Shown here in pieces: positions 17,980-26,415 of a stretch of 64,000 nt of DNA. Position numbers and translations under genes: made by a program. The stretch is from an uncultured Lachnospiraceae bacterium. GTDB taxonomy: Bacteria > Bacillota > Clostridia > Lachnospirales > Lachnospiraceae. The stretch covers positions 1 to 64,000 of the forward strand of contig CADANF010000006.1 of NCBI GenBank assembly GCA_902789175.1, in the 5' to 3' direction. Every line of letters starts with the position of its first letter. The first letter of the stretch is position 1. The notes beneath the pieces were generated by a model. It did no database searches, was not told where the DNA came from, and saw only the letters and a program-made list of their open reading frames with translations.

Positions 17980-18900
17980 TTATTCACCAAGCATTTTAAA
18001 ATTACGCAAAAGATTATCATCTTTATCATATCTATAAAGAGCAAATAATTCTTTATTACGATTTATCCGTACAAAATCTGCCGTTTTAATTCTTTCTCTT
18101 TCATTTTCATCAAATGAAAGCTGATTCATAAAAATCTTATTACCATTTGAAAGATATTTATCTCCTTCAGGCTTTATTTCAGCCACAGGGAAATTCTTAA
18201 GCAGATTATCGATAGGAAGAATGGCTTTTTCTAGTTCTCCATCTTCTTTTAACTTAGATAACTGATCAAGTGTATATGAATCCTTGCTGTAAAAGCCATT
18301 AACTTCTTCTCTGATAAGACTTTTCATTACTCCACCGACTCCAAGTTTTCTTCCCATATCTCTGCAAAGGCTTCTGATATAAGTACCCTTGGAACATCTG
18401 ACAACAAATTCAACTTCAGGGAGCATGATTCTTTCAATATGAATATCATATATAGAGATATCTCTGGCAGGAATCTCTACAGATTCACCACTTCTTGCAT
18501 AATCATAAAGTTTTCTTCCATTGATCTTTAGCGCAGAATAAATAGGAGGAACCTGTTTTTGTTCCCCGACAAATGAAGCTATTACATTTCTTATCTCTTC
18601 TTCACTTAAAGAAGTGACTTTATCTTTTTCTGTTTCTTTAAGAATTTTTCCTGTAACATCTTCTGTATCTGTTTCTAAACCAAGAAGCATCGTACATCTA
18701 TATTCCTTTTCCTTAGAAACAATGATATCTGCTAACTTTGTAGCTTTTCCAAGGCAAAGAATAAGAACTCCCTCTGCAAGTGGATCAAGAGTCCCGGTAT
18801 GACCAATCTTCTTCTGTCCAAAAATGCCACGGCTTTTAGCCACGGCATCCAGAGATGTAAAAGCACGTTCTTTATATAGATTTACGATTCCATTAAACAT
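17980..18900 (-). CDS. truB: tRNA pseudouridine-55 synthase TruB
   Basis: This 306-aa enzyme makes the universal pseudouridine 55 in the T-loop of tRNA. The catalytic motif GHTGTLDPLAEGVL contains Asp39; GTYIRSLCRDMGRKLG is the conserved later RNA-contacting motif. The N-terminal block reads NGIVNLYKERAFTSLDAV instead of the usual VYKPxGxTS, a modest variation. A C-terminal domain of about 80 residues follows. It lies 12 nt downstream of nrnA and 3 nt upstream of ribF in the translation operon. Confidence 0.96.
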   Translation of the reverse strand: MFNGIVNLYKERAFTSLDAVAKSRGIFGQKKIGHTGTLDPLAEGVLILCLGKATKLADIIVSKEKEYRCTMLLGLETDTEDVTGKILKETEKDKVTSLSEEEIRNVIASFVGEQKQVPPIYSALKINGRKLYDYARSGESVEIPARDISIYDIHIERIMLPEVEFVVRCSKGTYIRSLCRDMGRKLGVGGVMKSLIREEVNGFYSKDSYTLDQLSKLKEDGELEKAILPIDNLLKNFPVAEIKPEGDKYLSNGNKIFMNQLSFDENERERIKTADFVRINRNKELFALYRYDKDDNLLRNFKMLGE

Positions 18901-18912
18901 ATATTTCTCTCT

Positions 18913-19887
18913 TTATTTAAGCTGTTCTTTAACTAGTTCTAAAACTTTTTCCATAGCCTCTTCAAGCGGCATATCTGTCTCAAAGCCTGCAGCTCTGATG
19001 TGACCGCCGCCGCCAAATGATGTGGCAATAGTACTAACATCAATATAATTCTTGGCACGAAGGCTGAACTTATATGTTTTCTTTGTCAGCTGATAAACGA
19101 AAACCGCAACCTCAACACCTTCTGTAAGTCTCAGCTGTTCTACGATTCCTTCTGTATCCATGGTAGTACAGCCAAATTCCTTAAACATCTCTTTAGAGAT
19201 AAAACCACTTATGACTTTACCTTCAAAATGAAGGTTTGATTCAAGAATACATCTAGCCATAAGAAGATTCTGCTTATAACTCTTTTTATAAAAAGTTTCA
19301 TCGATTATATAGGCCGTATCTACACCTTTTTCTATGAGGCGTCCAGCTGCTTCCATTGTCTTTCTACTAGTTGAACTGTATTTAAATACACCTGTATCAT
19401 GAACCATACCAAGATAAAGACATTCAGCTGTATTCTTTGATACTTTGTCCATATCAAGCATATCAGTTATAACTTCACAACAACTTGAAGCATCTGCATC
19501 TACATAGCAATAATCACCAAATCCAGTATTACTTACATGATGATCAAGACATACAGTAGTAATTGAAGTTGAAAAGACTTCTGCAAAATCCCCATGTCTA
19601 TCTGTGTCTGAAGAATCTACTGAAATTGAAAGATCATAGTGGAACTTATCTTTAAGACTATGCTTTATTTTTTTAGCTCCATTTAAAAAATTAAAATCAT
19701 TAGAAAACTTATCTGCATAAACATGTACGGTTTTACCCTTATAATTTTCAGTTATATAATTATAAAGTGAAAGCAAAGATCCAATACAATCTCCATCCGG
19801 CCTCATATGGCCAAGGATGGAAATTGTATCAGCTGCCTCGATCAATTTTAAAAATCTTCTGGATTTTTCTTTAACATCACTTTGCAT
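18913..19887 (-). CDS. nrnA: DHH-family phosphoesterase (oligoribonuclease / pAp phosphatase NrnA)
   Basis: This 324-aa protein carries the DHH metal motifs GHMRPDGDCIGS (His27, Asp31, Asp33), VDSSD and CLDHHVSN, plus the C-terminal DHHA1 motif GGGGHIRAAGF. Family members degrade very short RNAs (nanoRNAs) and dephosphorylate pAp; some also act on linear cyclic-di-nucleotide products. A position between rbfA and truB is common in clostridia. The start ATG follows AGAGG. Substrate preference cannot be decided from sequence alone. Confidence 0.92.
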   Translation of the reverse strand: MQSDVKEKSRRFLKLIEAADTISILGHMRPDGDCIGSLLSLYNYITENYKGKTVHVYADKFSNDFNFLNGAKKIKHSLKDKFHYDLSISVDSSDTDRHGDFAEVFSTSITTVCLDHHVSNTGFGDYCYVDADASSCCEVITDMLDMDKVSKNTAECLYLGMVHDTGVFKYSSTSRKTMEAAGRLIEKGVDTAYIIDETFYKKSYKQNLLMARCILESNLHFEGKVISGFISKEMFKEFGCTTMDTEGIVEQLRLTEGVEVAVFVYQLTKKTYKFSLRAKNYIDVSTIATSFGGGGHIRAAGFETDMPLEEAMEKVLELVKEQLK

Positions 19888-19900
19888 TTAATTTTCCTCT

Positions 19901-20308
19901 TTAAGCTTCTTTGTCTTCATTACGAAGTTCAGCTTCTGCCTCATCCTTTTCTCTGATAGGCTTCATTATCTCATCAATCTTATGAGACATATCTACACCA
20001 TACTGAATAGAATGATCTAAAACAAAATTAATCTCAGGTGTGTTTCTTAAATTAAGTGTTGATGCAAGACATTTACGGATATATCCCTTAGCAGCATTAA
20101 GTCCCTTAAGAGTTTCTTTCTGTTCTTCAGAATCAGCTAAAACACTTACAAATGCCTTACATTCCTTAAGATCTTTAGTAACTTCAACCTTAACAATCGA
20201 AGTCATTATATTTATACGTGGATCCTTCAGCTCATATGAAACAATATGGCTTAGGACGCGCTGAACATCAGAGTTCACGCGCTCACCTCTATGGTTATTT
20301 GTCCTCAT
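19901..20308 (-). CDS. rbfA: Ribosome-binding factor A
   Basis: This 135-aa KH-fold protein binds the 30S subunit and helps 16S rRNA 5'-end maturation, notably in the cold. Recognisable stretches are RGERVNSDVQRVLSHIV, LKDPRI and VTKDLKECKAFVSVL. The last 20 residues are strongly charged (EKDEAEAELRNEDKEA). It lies 15 nt after infB and 13 nt before nrnA, the conserved infB-rbfA order. Confidence 0.95.
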   Translation of the reverse strand: MRTNNHRGERVNSDVQRVLSHIVSYELKDPRINIMTSIVKVEVTKDLKECKAFVSVLADSEEQKETLKGLNAAKGYIRKCLASTLNLRNTPEINFVLDHSIQYGVDMSHKIDEIMKPIREKDEAEAELRNEDKEA

Positions 20309-20323
20309 TAATTAACCTCTGAA

Positions 20324-22879
20324 TTATTTTCTAGGAACCTCTACCATCTTATAAACTTCAATCTGATCACTTTCGCGAAGATCACTAAAACCTTCAAATA
20401 CGATACCACATTCATATCCGGCTTTAACTTCCTTAGCATCATCCTTAAAACGCTTAAGAGATCCGATCTCACCTTCAAAGATAAGGTCCTTTCCTCTTGT
20501 GATACGAGCCTTTGCTTCTCTTTCAACAGAACCATCAAGTACATAGCAACCTGCAATGATACCAACACCTGATGCCTTATATGTCTGACGAACTTCAGCA
20601 TGACCGATGATCTTTTCTTCATATATAGGATCCAGCATGCCCTTCATTGCTGACTCAATATCATCAATTACATTATAAATAACTTTATAAAGTCTAAGAT
20701 CTACATGCTCCTGATCAGCAAGAGACTTAGCCTGTGTATCAGGTCTTACATTAAATCCGATAACAAGTGCCTTTGATGCTGAAGCAAGAACAATATCTGA
20801 CTCATTGATAGCACCAACGCCTGAATGGATACATTTAATAACGATCTCATCATTTGAAAGCTTAAGAAGACTCTGCTTGACAGCTTCTACAGAACCCTGA
20901 ACATCAGCTTTGATAATGATGTTAAATTCCTTTAATGAGCCTTCCTTCATCTGATCAAAGATATCTGAAAGTGATACATTCTTCTTTGTCTCAGCAATAA
21001 GATTTTCCTTACCACGAGTGATAAATGCTTCTGAAATCTGTCTTGCTTCCTTATCAGTATCTGTACTTACAAATGTATCTCCGGCATAAGGAACACCTGA
21101 AAGTCCGATGATCTCAACAGGCATTGAAGGTGTAGCAGCCTTAAGATCTCTATGTTTGTCATCGATCATAGCTCTAACACGTCCATTGAACTCACCGATA
21201 GCGATGTAATCACCAACATGTAATGTACCCTTCTGAACAAGAAGTGTTGCAACAGGTCCGCGTCCCTTATCAAGCTTAGCTTCAATTACGATACCTCTGG
21301 CCTTACGGTTCTTATTGGCTTTAAGCTCAAGAACTTCTGAAGTAAGAAGGATCATATCAAGAAGGTTATCGATACCTTCACCTGTATGAGCTGATACTGG
21401 ACAGAATACTGTGCTTCCGCCCCAGTCTTCAGCGATAAGTCCATACTCACTAAGTTCTCTCTTTACTTTATCAATATCTGCATTTGGCTTATCAATCTTA
21501 TTAACAGCAACAATGATTTCAATTCCGGCAGCCTTAGCATGATTGATAGCTTCAACTGTCTGTGGCATAACACCATCATCAGCAGCTACAACAAGGATTG
21601 CGATATCTGTTGACTTTGCACCACGAAGTCTCATAGCTGTAAATGCTTCATGTCCTGGTGTATCAAGGAATGTGATAGTTTCACCACTTTCAACCTTAAC
21701 TGAAGAAGCACCGATTGCTTGTGTGATACCACCAGCTTCGCCCTCAGTTACATTTGTCTTTCTGATGGCATCAAGAAGAGATGTCTTACCATGGTCAACA
21801 TGTCCCATAACACATACTACAGGAGGTCTTGTTGTAAGAGTATCATCTGGATCTTCGATATCTCTTAAAGCTTCCTCAACTATATCTATCTTCTTTTCCG
21901 GCTCTGCGATATAGTTATACTCAAGTGCGATATTTTCTGCATCATCATAAGAAATCTCAGAATTTACAGTATACATCTTGCCTGACATAAAGAGTTTCTT
22001 AATAAGCTGATTAACAGGAGTCTTGATCTTGTCAGCAAGTTCGCCGATAGTAAGACTCTCTGGAAGCTCAATTGACTTTATTGTTGGCTCCTCAGCTGCC
22101 TTAGGCTGTGGTCTCTGATTATTATTCTGATTATTTCTATTATTATGATTATTGTTCCTGTTATTATTAAATCTATTATTGTTGTTATTATTTCTGTTAC
22201 CCTGGTTGTTATTTCTATTACCCTGGTTGTTTCTATTGCCCTGGTTATTTCCCTGGTTGTTGTTTCTATTACCTTGATTATTGCCCTGGCTATTGTTTCT
22301 ATTAACCTGATTATTGCCCTGGCTATTGTTTCTATTGCCCTGGTTATTTCCCTGGCTATTGTTTCTATTAACCTGGTTATTTCCCTGGTTGTTATTTCTA
22401 TTAACCTGGTTATTTCCCTGGTTCTGAGGCTGATTATTTCTACCTGCTTCTTTCTGAAGTGGTTTATTCTTCTTTTCCTCATGCTCCTTTTTAGCAAGCA
22501 TTGTAAGACGGTCTACCTTTGATGCATCTTTCTTTGCTTCATGCTTTTCATCTGAAGGCTTCTTAGGCTCAGACTTAACTTCTGCCTTTGGAGCTTCCTT
22601 CTTTATTTCTTCCTTAGGCTCAACTTTACGTGGTTCTTCCTTCTTTACTTCAGTTTTCTTTACTTCAGCAGCCTTTGTTTCTTCTTTACGTGACTCTTCC
22701 TTTTTGTCAGATCTCTTAATATTAAATCTGTCATAAATGAAATCTATAAGATCGTCACTTACTGAACTCATTGTTTTAAGGCCTGGCTTCTTTTCGCTAA
22801 GCATTTCAATAAGTTCACTACTTGATATTTTTTTATTTAAATCTGTCGATAACTGTTTTGCTAATTCGTGTACTCGCAA
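20324..22879 (-). CDS. infB: Translation initiation factor IF-2
   Basis: This 851-aa GTPase delivers fMet-tRNA to the 30S subunit and promotes subunit joining. The G domain shows [16 protein letters not shown] (about 358), [12 protein letters not shown] and the SAHTGEGID region. Domains II-IV follow to the C-terminus. The N-terminus has an IF2N domain (1-55), a Lys/Glu-rich segment (60-140), a striking Asn/Gln/Gly/Arg repeat segment (about 148-266), and a second IF2N domain ([19 protein letters not shown]). The start codon is TTG: the frame opens at TTG CGA GTA with AGGAGG nine bases upstream, located in the last codons of ylxQ. Confidence 0.97.
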   Translation of the reverse strand: MRVHELAKQLSTDLNKKISSSELIEMLSEKKPGLKTMSSVSDDLIDFIYDRFNIKRSDKKEESRKEETKAAEVKKTEVKKEEPRKVEPKEEIKKEAPKAEVKSEPKKPSDEKHEAKKDASKVDRLTMLAKKEHEEKKNKPLQKEAGRNNQPQNQGNNQVNRNNNQGNNQVNRNNSQGNNQGNRNNSQGNNQVNRNNSQGNNQGNRNNNQGNNQGNRNNQGNRNNNQGNRNNNNNNRFNNNRNNNHNNRNNQNNNQRPQPKAAEEPTIKSIELPESLTIGELADKIKTPVNQLIKKLFMSGKMYTVNSEISYDDAENIALEYNYIAEPEKKIDIVEEALRDIEDPDDTLTTRPPVVCVMGHVDHGKTSLLDAIRKTNVTEGEAGGITQAIGASSVKVESGETITFLDTPGHEAFTAMRLRGAKSTDIAILVVAADDGVMPQTVEAINHAKAAGIEIIVAVNKIDKPNADIDKVKRELSEYGLIAEDWGGSTVFCPVSAHTGEGIDNLLDMILLTSEVLELKANKNRKARGIVIEAKLDKGRGPVATLLVQKGTLHVGDYIAIGEFNGRVRAMIDDKHRDLKAATPSMPVEIIGLSGVPYAGDTFVSTDTDKEARQISEAFITRGKENLIAETKKNVSLSDIFDQMKEGSLKEFNIIIKADVQGSVEAVKQSLLKLSNDEIVIKCIHSGVGAINESDIVLASASKALVIGFNVRPDTQAKSLADQEHVDLRLYKVIYNVIDDIESAMKGMLDPIYEEKIIGHAEVRQTYKASGVGIIAGCYVLDGSVEREAKARITRGKDLIFEGEIGSLKRFKDDAKEVKAGYECGIVFEGFSDLRESDQIEVYKMVEVPRK
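22124..22434 (-). repeat. Asn/Gln-rich degenerate tandem repeats within infB
   Basis: The region encodes imperfect copies of (Q)GNNQ(V/G)NRNN(N/S), about a dozen short units rich in AAT and CAA codons, followed by an Asn/Arg tract. The DNA repeat unit is roughly 30 bp with internal sub-repeats. It lies in the linker between IF2N domains and is in frame throughout. Confidence 0.85.
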
Positions 22880-22883
22880 TGGC

Positions 22884-23201
22884 TTACACCTCCTGATCTT
22901 TTATGCCGAACTTTTTAACAAACTGTTTTCCGAATCCTTCATCTACGATAGCAAGACATGTTCTGTCTCCCTTGCCTATCATATGTCCAATAATATCCTG
23001 TGTGCCATATACAACATAAGGAATTCCATAAAAATCACATTTGTTTATAAATTTCTTCTTCGTGTTATCTGATGCATCTTCTGTGATCAACACAAAATAT
23101 GCTTTGCCTTTTATGATTGCTTCCTCTGTCATAAAGCCACCCGATGCAACCTTACCAGCCTTAGCACATATTCCAAGCAATCCAAGTTTGTTATCTATCA
23201 A
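22884..23201 (-). CDS. ylxQ: L7Ae-family K-turn-binding protein YlxQ
   Basis: This 105-aa protein belongs to the L7Ae/L30e/YlxQ fold ([15 protein letters not shown], then [14 protein letters not shown] and CDFYGIPYV). Relatives bind kink-turn RNA; in Bacillus the gene lies in the nusA-infB operon as here. The start is a TTG at 23201 that directly abuts the rnpM stop (TAATTG), with AAGGAG nine bases upstream, so translation is probably coupled. Its RNA partner is unknown. Confidence 0.88.
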   Translation of the reverse strand: MIDNKLGLLGICAKAGKVASGGFMTEEAIIKGKAYFVLITEDASDNTKKKFINKCDFYGIPYVVYGTQDIIGHMIGKGDRTCLAIVDEGFGKQFVKKFGIKDQEV

Positions 23202-23438
23202 TTAAATCAGCTCCTTAAGAAGTTCTTCTTTAACAGTCTCACTAATCTTCTTTTGCTTAAATGCTTTTTCTATACATTTTGCATCTCTGCAAAGATAAGC
23301 TCCACGGCCATTTGATCTTCCTGTTTCATCAAAAGATTTATCACCGGTTGAACTTACAACTACTCTCAGTAATTCTTTCTTAGGTTTTGACTCGTTACAT
23401 GCTATGCATTTACGAAGAGGAATCTTCTTTACCTTCAT
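23202..23438 (-). CDS. rnpM: YlxR / RnpM, RNase P-modulating protein
   Basis: This 78-aa protein has the hallmark YlxR motifs RKCIACNESKPKKELLRVV and GRSNGRGAYLCRDAKCI. YlxR has been renamed RnpM on the basis of reported binding to RNase P RNA. Four Cys residues occur in two pairs, as in zinc-binding relatives. It sits between nusA and ylxQ and shares the stop/start junction TAATTG with ylxQ. Confidence 0.92.
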   Translation of the reverse strand: MKVKKIPLRKCIACNESKPKKELLRVVVSSTGDKSFDETGRSNGRGAYLCRDAKCIEKAFKQKKISETVKEELLKELI

Positions 23439-23492
23439 TTTTTTAACTCATTTCTAAAATTCAGCATAATGCTTGTTAATAGTTACAAATAT

Positions 23493-24599
23493 TTACTCGT
23501 CGATTGATTCTGTATCCTCTAAATCATCAGCCTCATCAAACTCTTCTGCAGCTGCTTCAAGTTCTCTTTCCTGAGATTCTGACTTAATATCAATCTTATA
23601 ACCTGTAAGTCTTGCAGCAAGTCTTGCATTCTGACCTTCCTTACCAATTGCAAGTGATAACTGGAAGTCAGGAACAACAACCCTTGCAGCTTTTTCTTCT
23701 GGATCTACAGTTACAGAAACAACCTTAGATGGTGAAAGTGCATGCTCAATGTAAATTGCAGGATCTTCATTATATTCAATGATATCAATCTTTTCTCCAT
23801 TAAGCTCATCTACGATTGTATTTACACGCTGTCCATTGAGACCTACACATGCTCCAACAGCATCAACTTTATCATTGTTAGATTTAACAGCGATCTTGGT
23901 ACGAGAACCTGCTTCTCTTGAAACAGACATGATCTCTACTGTTCCATCTTCAACTTCAGATACTTCTCTCTCGAAAAGTCTCTTAACAAGTTCTGGATGA
24001 GTTCTTGAAACCATGATCCTGAATCCACCCTTAAGATTCTTCTTAACTTCAACAACATAAAGATGAATCCTGTCTCCTCTTTCATAGAATTCTCCAGGGA
24101 TCATCTCTTTTTCATTTAAGATAGTATCTGTTCTCTCATCAAGACTTACGCTTAAGTTATTACCAATAAACTTCTGTACAACACCAGTGATGATATCGTG
24201 TTCTTTATCTTTATATCTGTCAAATTCAGCTGTTCTTTCGCCTTCCTTGATAGCCTGAACGATGATACCTCTAGCCTTCTGAGCTGCAATACGTCCAAAG
24301 TCTCTTGTTGTTATCTCAACAGGAACTTCATCATCAATATTGTAATTAGGATCTATCTTTCTTGCTTCCTCAACTGTCATCTCTGATCTTGAATCATAAA
24401 CCTCTTCAACAACAAGCTTATGAGCGAAAACCTTGATCTCTCCTGTTTCTCTATCCATGTGAACTGAAAAATCAGTATCCTTACCGAAATCTTTCTCACA
24501 TGCTGAGTAAAGAGACTTCTCAATAGCTTCCATGATATCATCTTTACTTATATTCTTCTCTTTCTCAAGTGCATCAAGTGCATCCATTATCTCTTTCAT
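23493..24599 (-). CDS. nusA: Transcription termination/antitermination factor NusA
   Basis: This 368-aa factor binds RNA polymerase and nascent RNA and modulates pausing and termination. It shows the N-terminal RNAP-binding domain (MKEIMDALDALEKEKNIS), an S1 domain (GDRIHLYVVEV), and two KH domains with the signature GACVGLNGQRVNTIV and IGKEGQNARLAARL. It ends in an acidic tail (EEFDEADDLEDTESID). I place the start at the ATG at 24599, preceded by AAGGAGGG 11 nt upstream; an in-frame TTG at 24650 would overlap rimP and adds no family-like sequence. Confidence 0.95.
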   Translation of the reverse strand: MKEIMDALDALEKEKNISKDDIMEAIEKSLYSACEKDFGKDTDFSVHMDRETGEIKVFAHKLVVEEVYDSRSEMTVEEARKIDPNYNIDDEVPVEITTRDFGRIAAQKARGIIVQAIKEGERTAEFDRYKDKEHDIITGVVQKFIGNNLSVSLDERTDTILNEKEMIPGEFYERGDRIHLYVVEVKKNLKGGFRIMVSRTHPELVKRLFEREVSEVEDGTVEIMSVSREAGSRTKIAVKSNNDKVDAVGACVGLNGQRVNTIVDELNGEKIDIIEYNEDPAIYIEHALSPSKVVSVTVDPEEKAARVVVPDFQLSLAIGKEGQNARLAARLTGYKIDIKSESQERELEAAAEEFDEADDLEDTESIDE

Positions 24600-24621
24600 T
24601 TTTTCTAAATCCCTCCTTAGA

Positions 24622-25095
24622 TTATTCCTTCTCTTCTTCGACGTAGGCAAGTTTTATTCCTGAGACATCTTCTCTTAAGAATGTTAACTCCTCCTGATCG
24701 ACAGTGATCATTATTTCTTTTTCATTATAACCTTTAAGTGTTCCTTCAAATTCCTTAGCACCATTAACAGGCTTATAGGTTTTTAATTCTACAAGACGGC
24801 CCACACTGTGCCTGAAATCATTCTCTGTTTTAAGAGGTCTTGTGAGTCCTGGTGAACTAACCTCTAAAGTGTACGCATCCGATATATAATTCTCTTCATC
24901 AAGTTTCGGATCAAGGGCTCTGCTGACATTTACACAATCAGAAATGTCGATTGGACTATCTTTAAATATAAATACTCTAAGATAGAAGTCCTTCCCTTCT
25001 TTAACGTAAACCACATCCCACAGCTTTAATCCCAGCTCCTCAAGAATTGGTTCTACAAGCTCTGTGGTACGCTTTTCAATTTCTGTTTTTTTCAA
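24622..25095 (-). CDS. rimP: Ribosome maturation factor RimP
   Basis: This 157-aa protein helps 30S subunit assembly. Family motifs: LGLKLWDVVYVKEGKDFYLR, IDISDCVNVSRALDPKLD, and YTLEVSSPGLTRPLK. It is the first gene of the translation operon and lies 22 nt upstream of the chosen nusA start. The start codon is TTG at 25095 with AAGGCGG about eight bases upstream. Confidence 0.93.
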   Translation of the reverse strand: MKKTEIEKRTTELVEPILEELGLKLWDVVYVKEGKDFYLRVFIFKDSPIDISDCVNVSRALDPKLDEENYISDAYTLEVSSPGLTRPLKTENDFRHSVGRLVELKTYKPVNGAKEFEGTLKGYNEKEIMITVDQEELTFLREDVSGIKLAYVEEEKE

Positions 25096-25133
25096 AACAC
25101 ATACCGCCTTCTTAAAAAATTTGCCCCTAACAA

Positions 25134-25168
25134 TATTAAAGAGTGGGTCCGTTTGGCGAACCCACTCT
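25134..25168 (-). promoter_or_regulatory. Terminator-like hairpin in the rimP-nusA operon leader
   Basis: A 12-bp stem (AGAGTGGGTTCG / CGGACCCACTCT, one G-T pair) with loop CCAAA is followed by TTTAATATTGTT. It lies about 20 nt downstream of the predicted start of transcription and about 40 nt ahead of the rimP start codon, so it would be in the operon leader and could act as an attenuator. Confidence 0.55.
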
Positions 25169-25194
25169 AGTAATTAATTAGTTAAGCTATAATT

Positions 25195-25222
25195 ATATTA
25201 ACATAATTTATTTAAATTGCAA
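25195..25222 (-). promoter_or_regulatory. Predicted sigma-A promoter of the translation operon
   Basis: The minus strand shows TTGCAA, 16 nt, TAATAT (with an overlapping TATAAT slightly downstream). It lies between the pepP terminator-like hairpin and rimP. Confidence 0.55.
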
Positions 25223-25230
25223 GCATTTTT

Positions 25231-25265
25231 TGATAAAAAGCCAGTAAATATGCGGTTTTTTATCA
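25231..25265 (-). terminator. Hairpin downstream of pepP
   Basis: Twelve-base arms (TGATAAAAAACC and GGCTTTTTATCA on the minus strand, one G-T pair) with the U-rich segment inside the 3' arm. It is placed 14 nt after the pepP stop and reads as its terminator. Confidence 0.5.
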
Positions 25266-25278
25266 TTATTTATATGAT

Positions 25279-26337
25279 CTAAAGCTCAATAAGTTCTTTT
25301 GAAGAATTAGAATATCGAACATATCCATTTTCAGTGATAACACCCATATCTTCAATTCTTACTCCAAATTTACCTGGAAGATATATTCCCGGCTCAACAG
25401 TTTCTATCATACCAGGTCTAAGTATTGTCTCATCCCTCATATTAAGTGCAGGACTCTCGTGGATAAAAAGACCAACGCTATGGCCAAGTCCATGACCAAA
25501 ATATTTTCCATAGCCCTTACTTTCAATATAGTCTCTGGCAACCTTATCAGCTTCCTTACACATCATTCCCGGATGTATTGCCTCTTCAGCCATTTCATTT
25601 GCCTTAAGGACGATGTTATATATCTCTTTTTGCTCATCACTGGCTTTACCGCAGATAACCGTTCTTGTCATATCTGAGCAATAGCCATTATATATGCAGC
25701 CAAAATCCATAGTTATAAAATCGCCATTTTCAATTTTTTTCTCACTTGGGATTGCATGAGGCATTGAACTATGAATTCCTGATGCTACTATTGTGTCAAA
25801 AGAAAAGCCTGCTGCACCGTGACGTTTCATACTGTATTCAAGTTCACAGGCAATTTCAAGTTCTGTCATACCAGGCTTAATGATACCAATGATATCTGAA
25901 AAAGCCATATCTCCGATTTCTTCTGCTTTCTTAAGATATGAAAGCTCTTCATCAGTTTTGATACTTCGCTGTTTTAATAATGCATCTTTAACAGGGACAA
26001 ATTCTTCAAGACCTTTAAGATTATTAAGATAATCTGAATACTCTGAAACAAGCATTGATCTATCTTCAAAGCCCATAACCTTTATATTTTCAAGTTCAAT
26101 AATATCATTAATGATATTGAGAAGAGGATTTTCGCGGTTATATTCTACAACTCTAAAATCAGATTCTTCTTTAGCTGCTTCTGTATATCTTGAATCAACT
26201 ATAAGAGTCTTGGTATTTCTTGTTATAACAAGAATTCCTTCACCGCCTCTGAATTTTGAAAAATATCTGAGATTAAAGCCATCAGTTACAAGGATGGCGT
26301 CAAGTTTTAATTCATCTAATAAAGTATTAAATTCCAT
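25279..26337 (-). CDS. pepP: M24-family Xaa-Pro aminopeptidase
   Basis: This 352-aa cytosolic metallopeptidase removes N-terminal residues preceding proline. An N-terminal creatinase-like domain (about 1-125, LDAILVTDGFNLRYFS) precedes the pita-bread catalytic domain. The five metal ligands are visible in TMDFGCIYNGYCSDMTRT (two Asp), FGHGLGHSVGL (His), TVEPGIYLPG (Glu) and GVRIEDMG (Glu). Length fits the short YqhT-type subgroup. The ATG follows GGAG with a 7-nt spacer but lies only 16 nt downstream of the tsf terminator, so its promoter is unclear. Confidence 0.93.
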   Translation of the reverse strand: MEFNTLLDELKLDAILVTDGFNLRYFSKFRGGEGILVITRNTKTLIVDSRYTEAAKEESDFRVVEYNRENPLLNIINDIIELENIKVMGFEDRSMLVSEYSDYLNNLKGLEEFVPVKDALLKQRSIKTDEELSYLKKAEEIGDMAFSDIIGIIKPGMTELEIACELEYSMKRHGAAGFSFDTIVASGIHSSMPHAIPSEKKIENGDFITMDFGCIYNGYCSDMTRTVICGKASDEQKEIYNIVLKANEMAEEAIHPGMMCKEADKVARDYIESKGYGKYFGHGLGHSVGLFIHESPALNMRDETILRPGMIETVEPGIYLPGKFGVRIEDMGVITENGYVRYSNSSKELIEL

Positions 26338-26353
26338 AATAACACTCCGTAAT

Positions 26354-26385
26354 AAAAATCCCCTGATTAATTCCTAATCAGGGGA
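26354..26385 (-). terminator. Intrinsic terminator of rpsB-tsf
   Basis: Eleven-bp stem (TCCCCTGATTA / TAATCAGGGGA) with a 5-nt loop, followed on the minus strand by TTTTTATT. Confidence 0.9.
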
Positions 26386-26415
26386 AAAATAATCATAAAA
26401 TAATCAAATTATTGA

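Noticed and set aside
22078-22522. Open frames on both strands over the infB linker (Ile/Thr/Arg- or Ile/Val-rich)
   Set aside because: They arise from the repetitive AAT/CAA-rich DNA of the Asn/Gln repeats, and the infB frame is continuous with its conserved domains.
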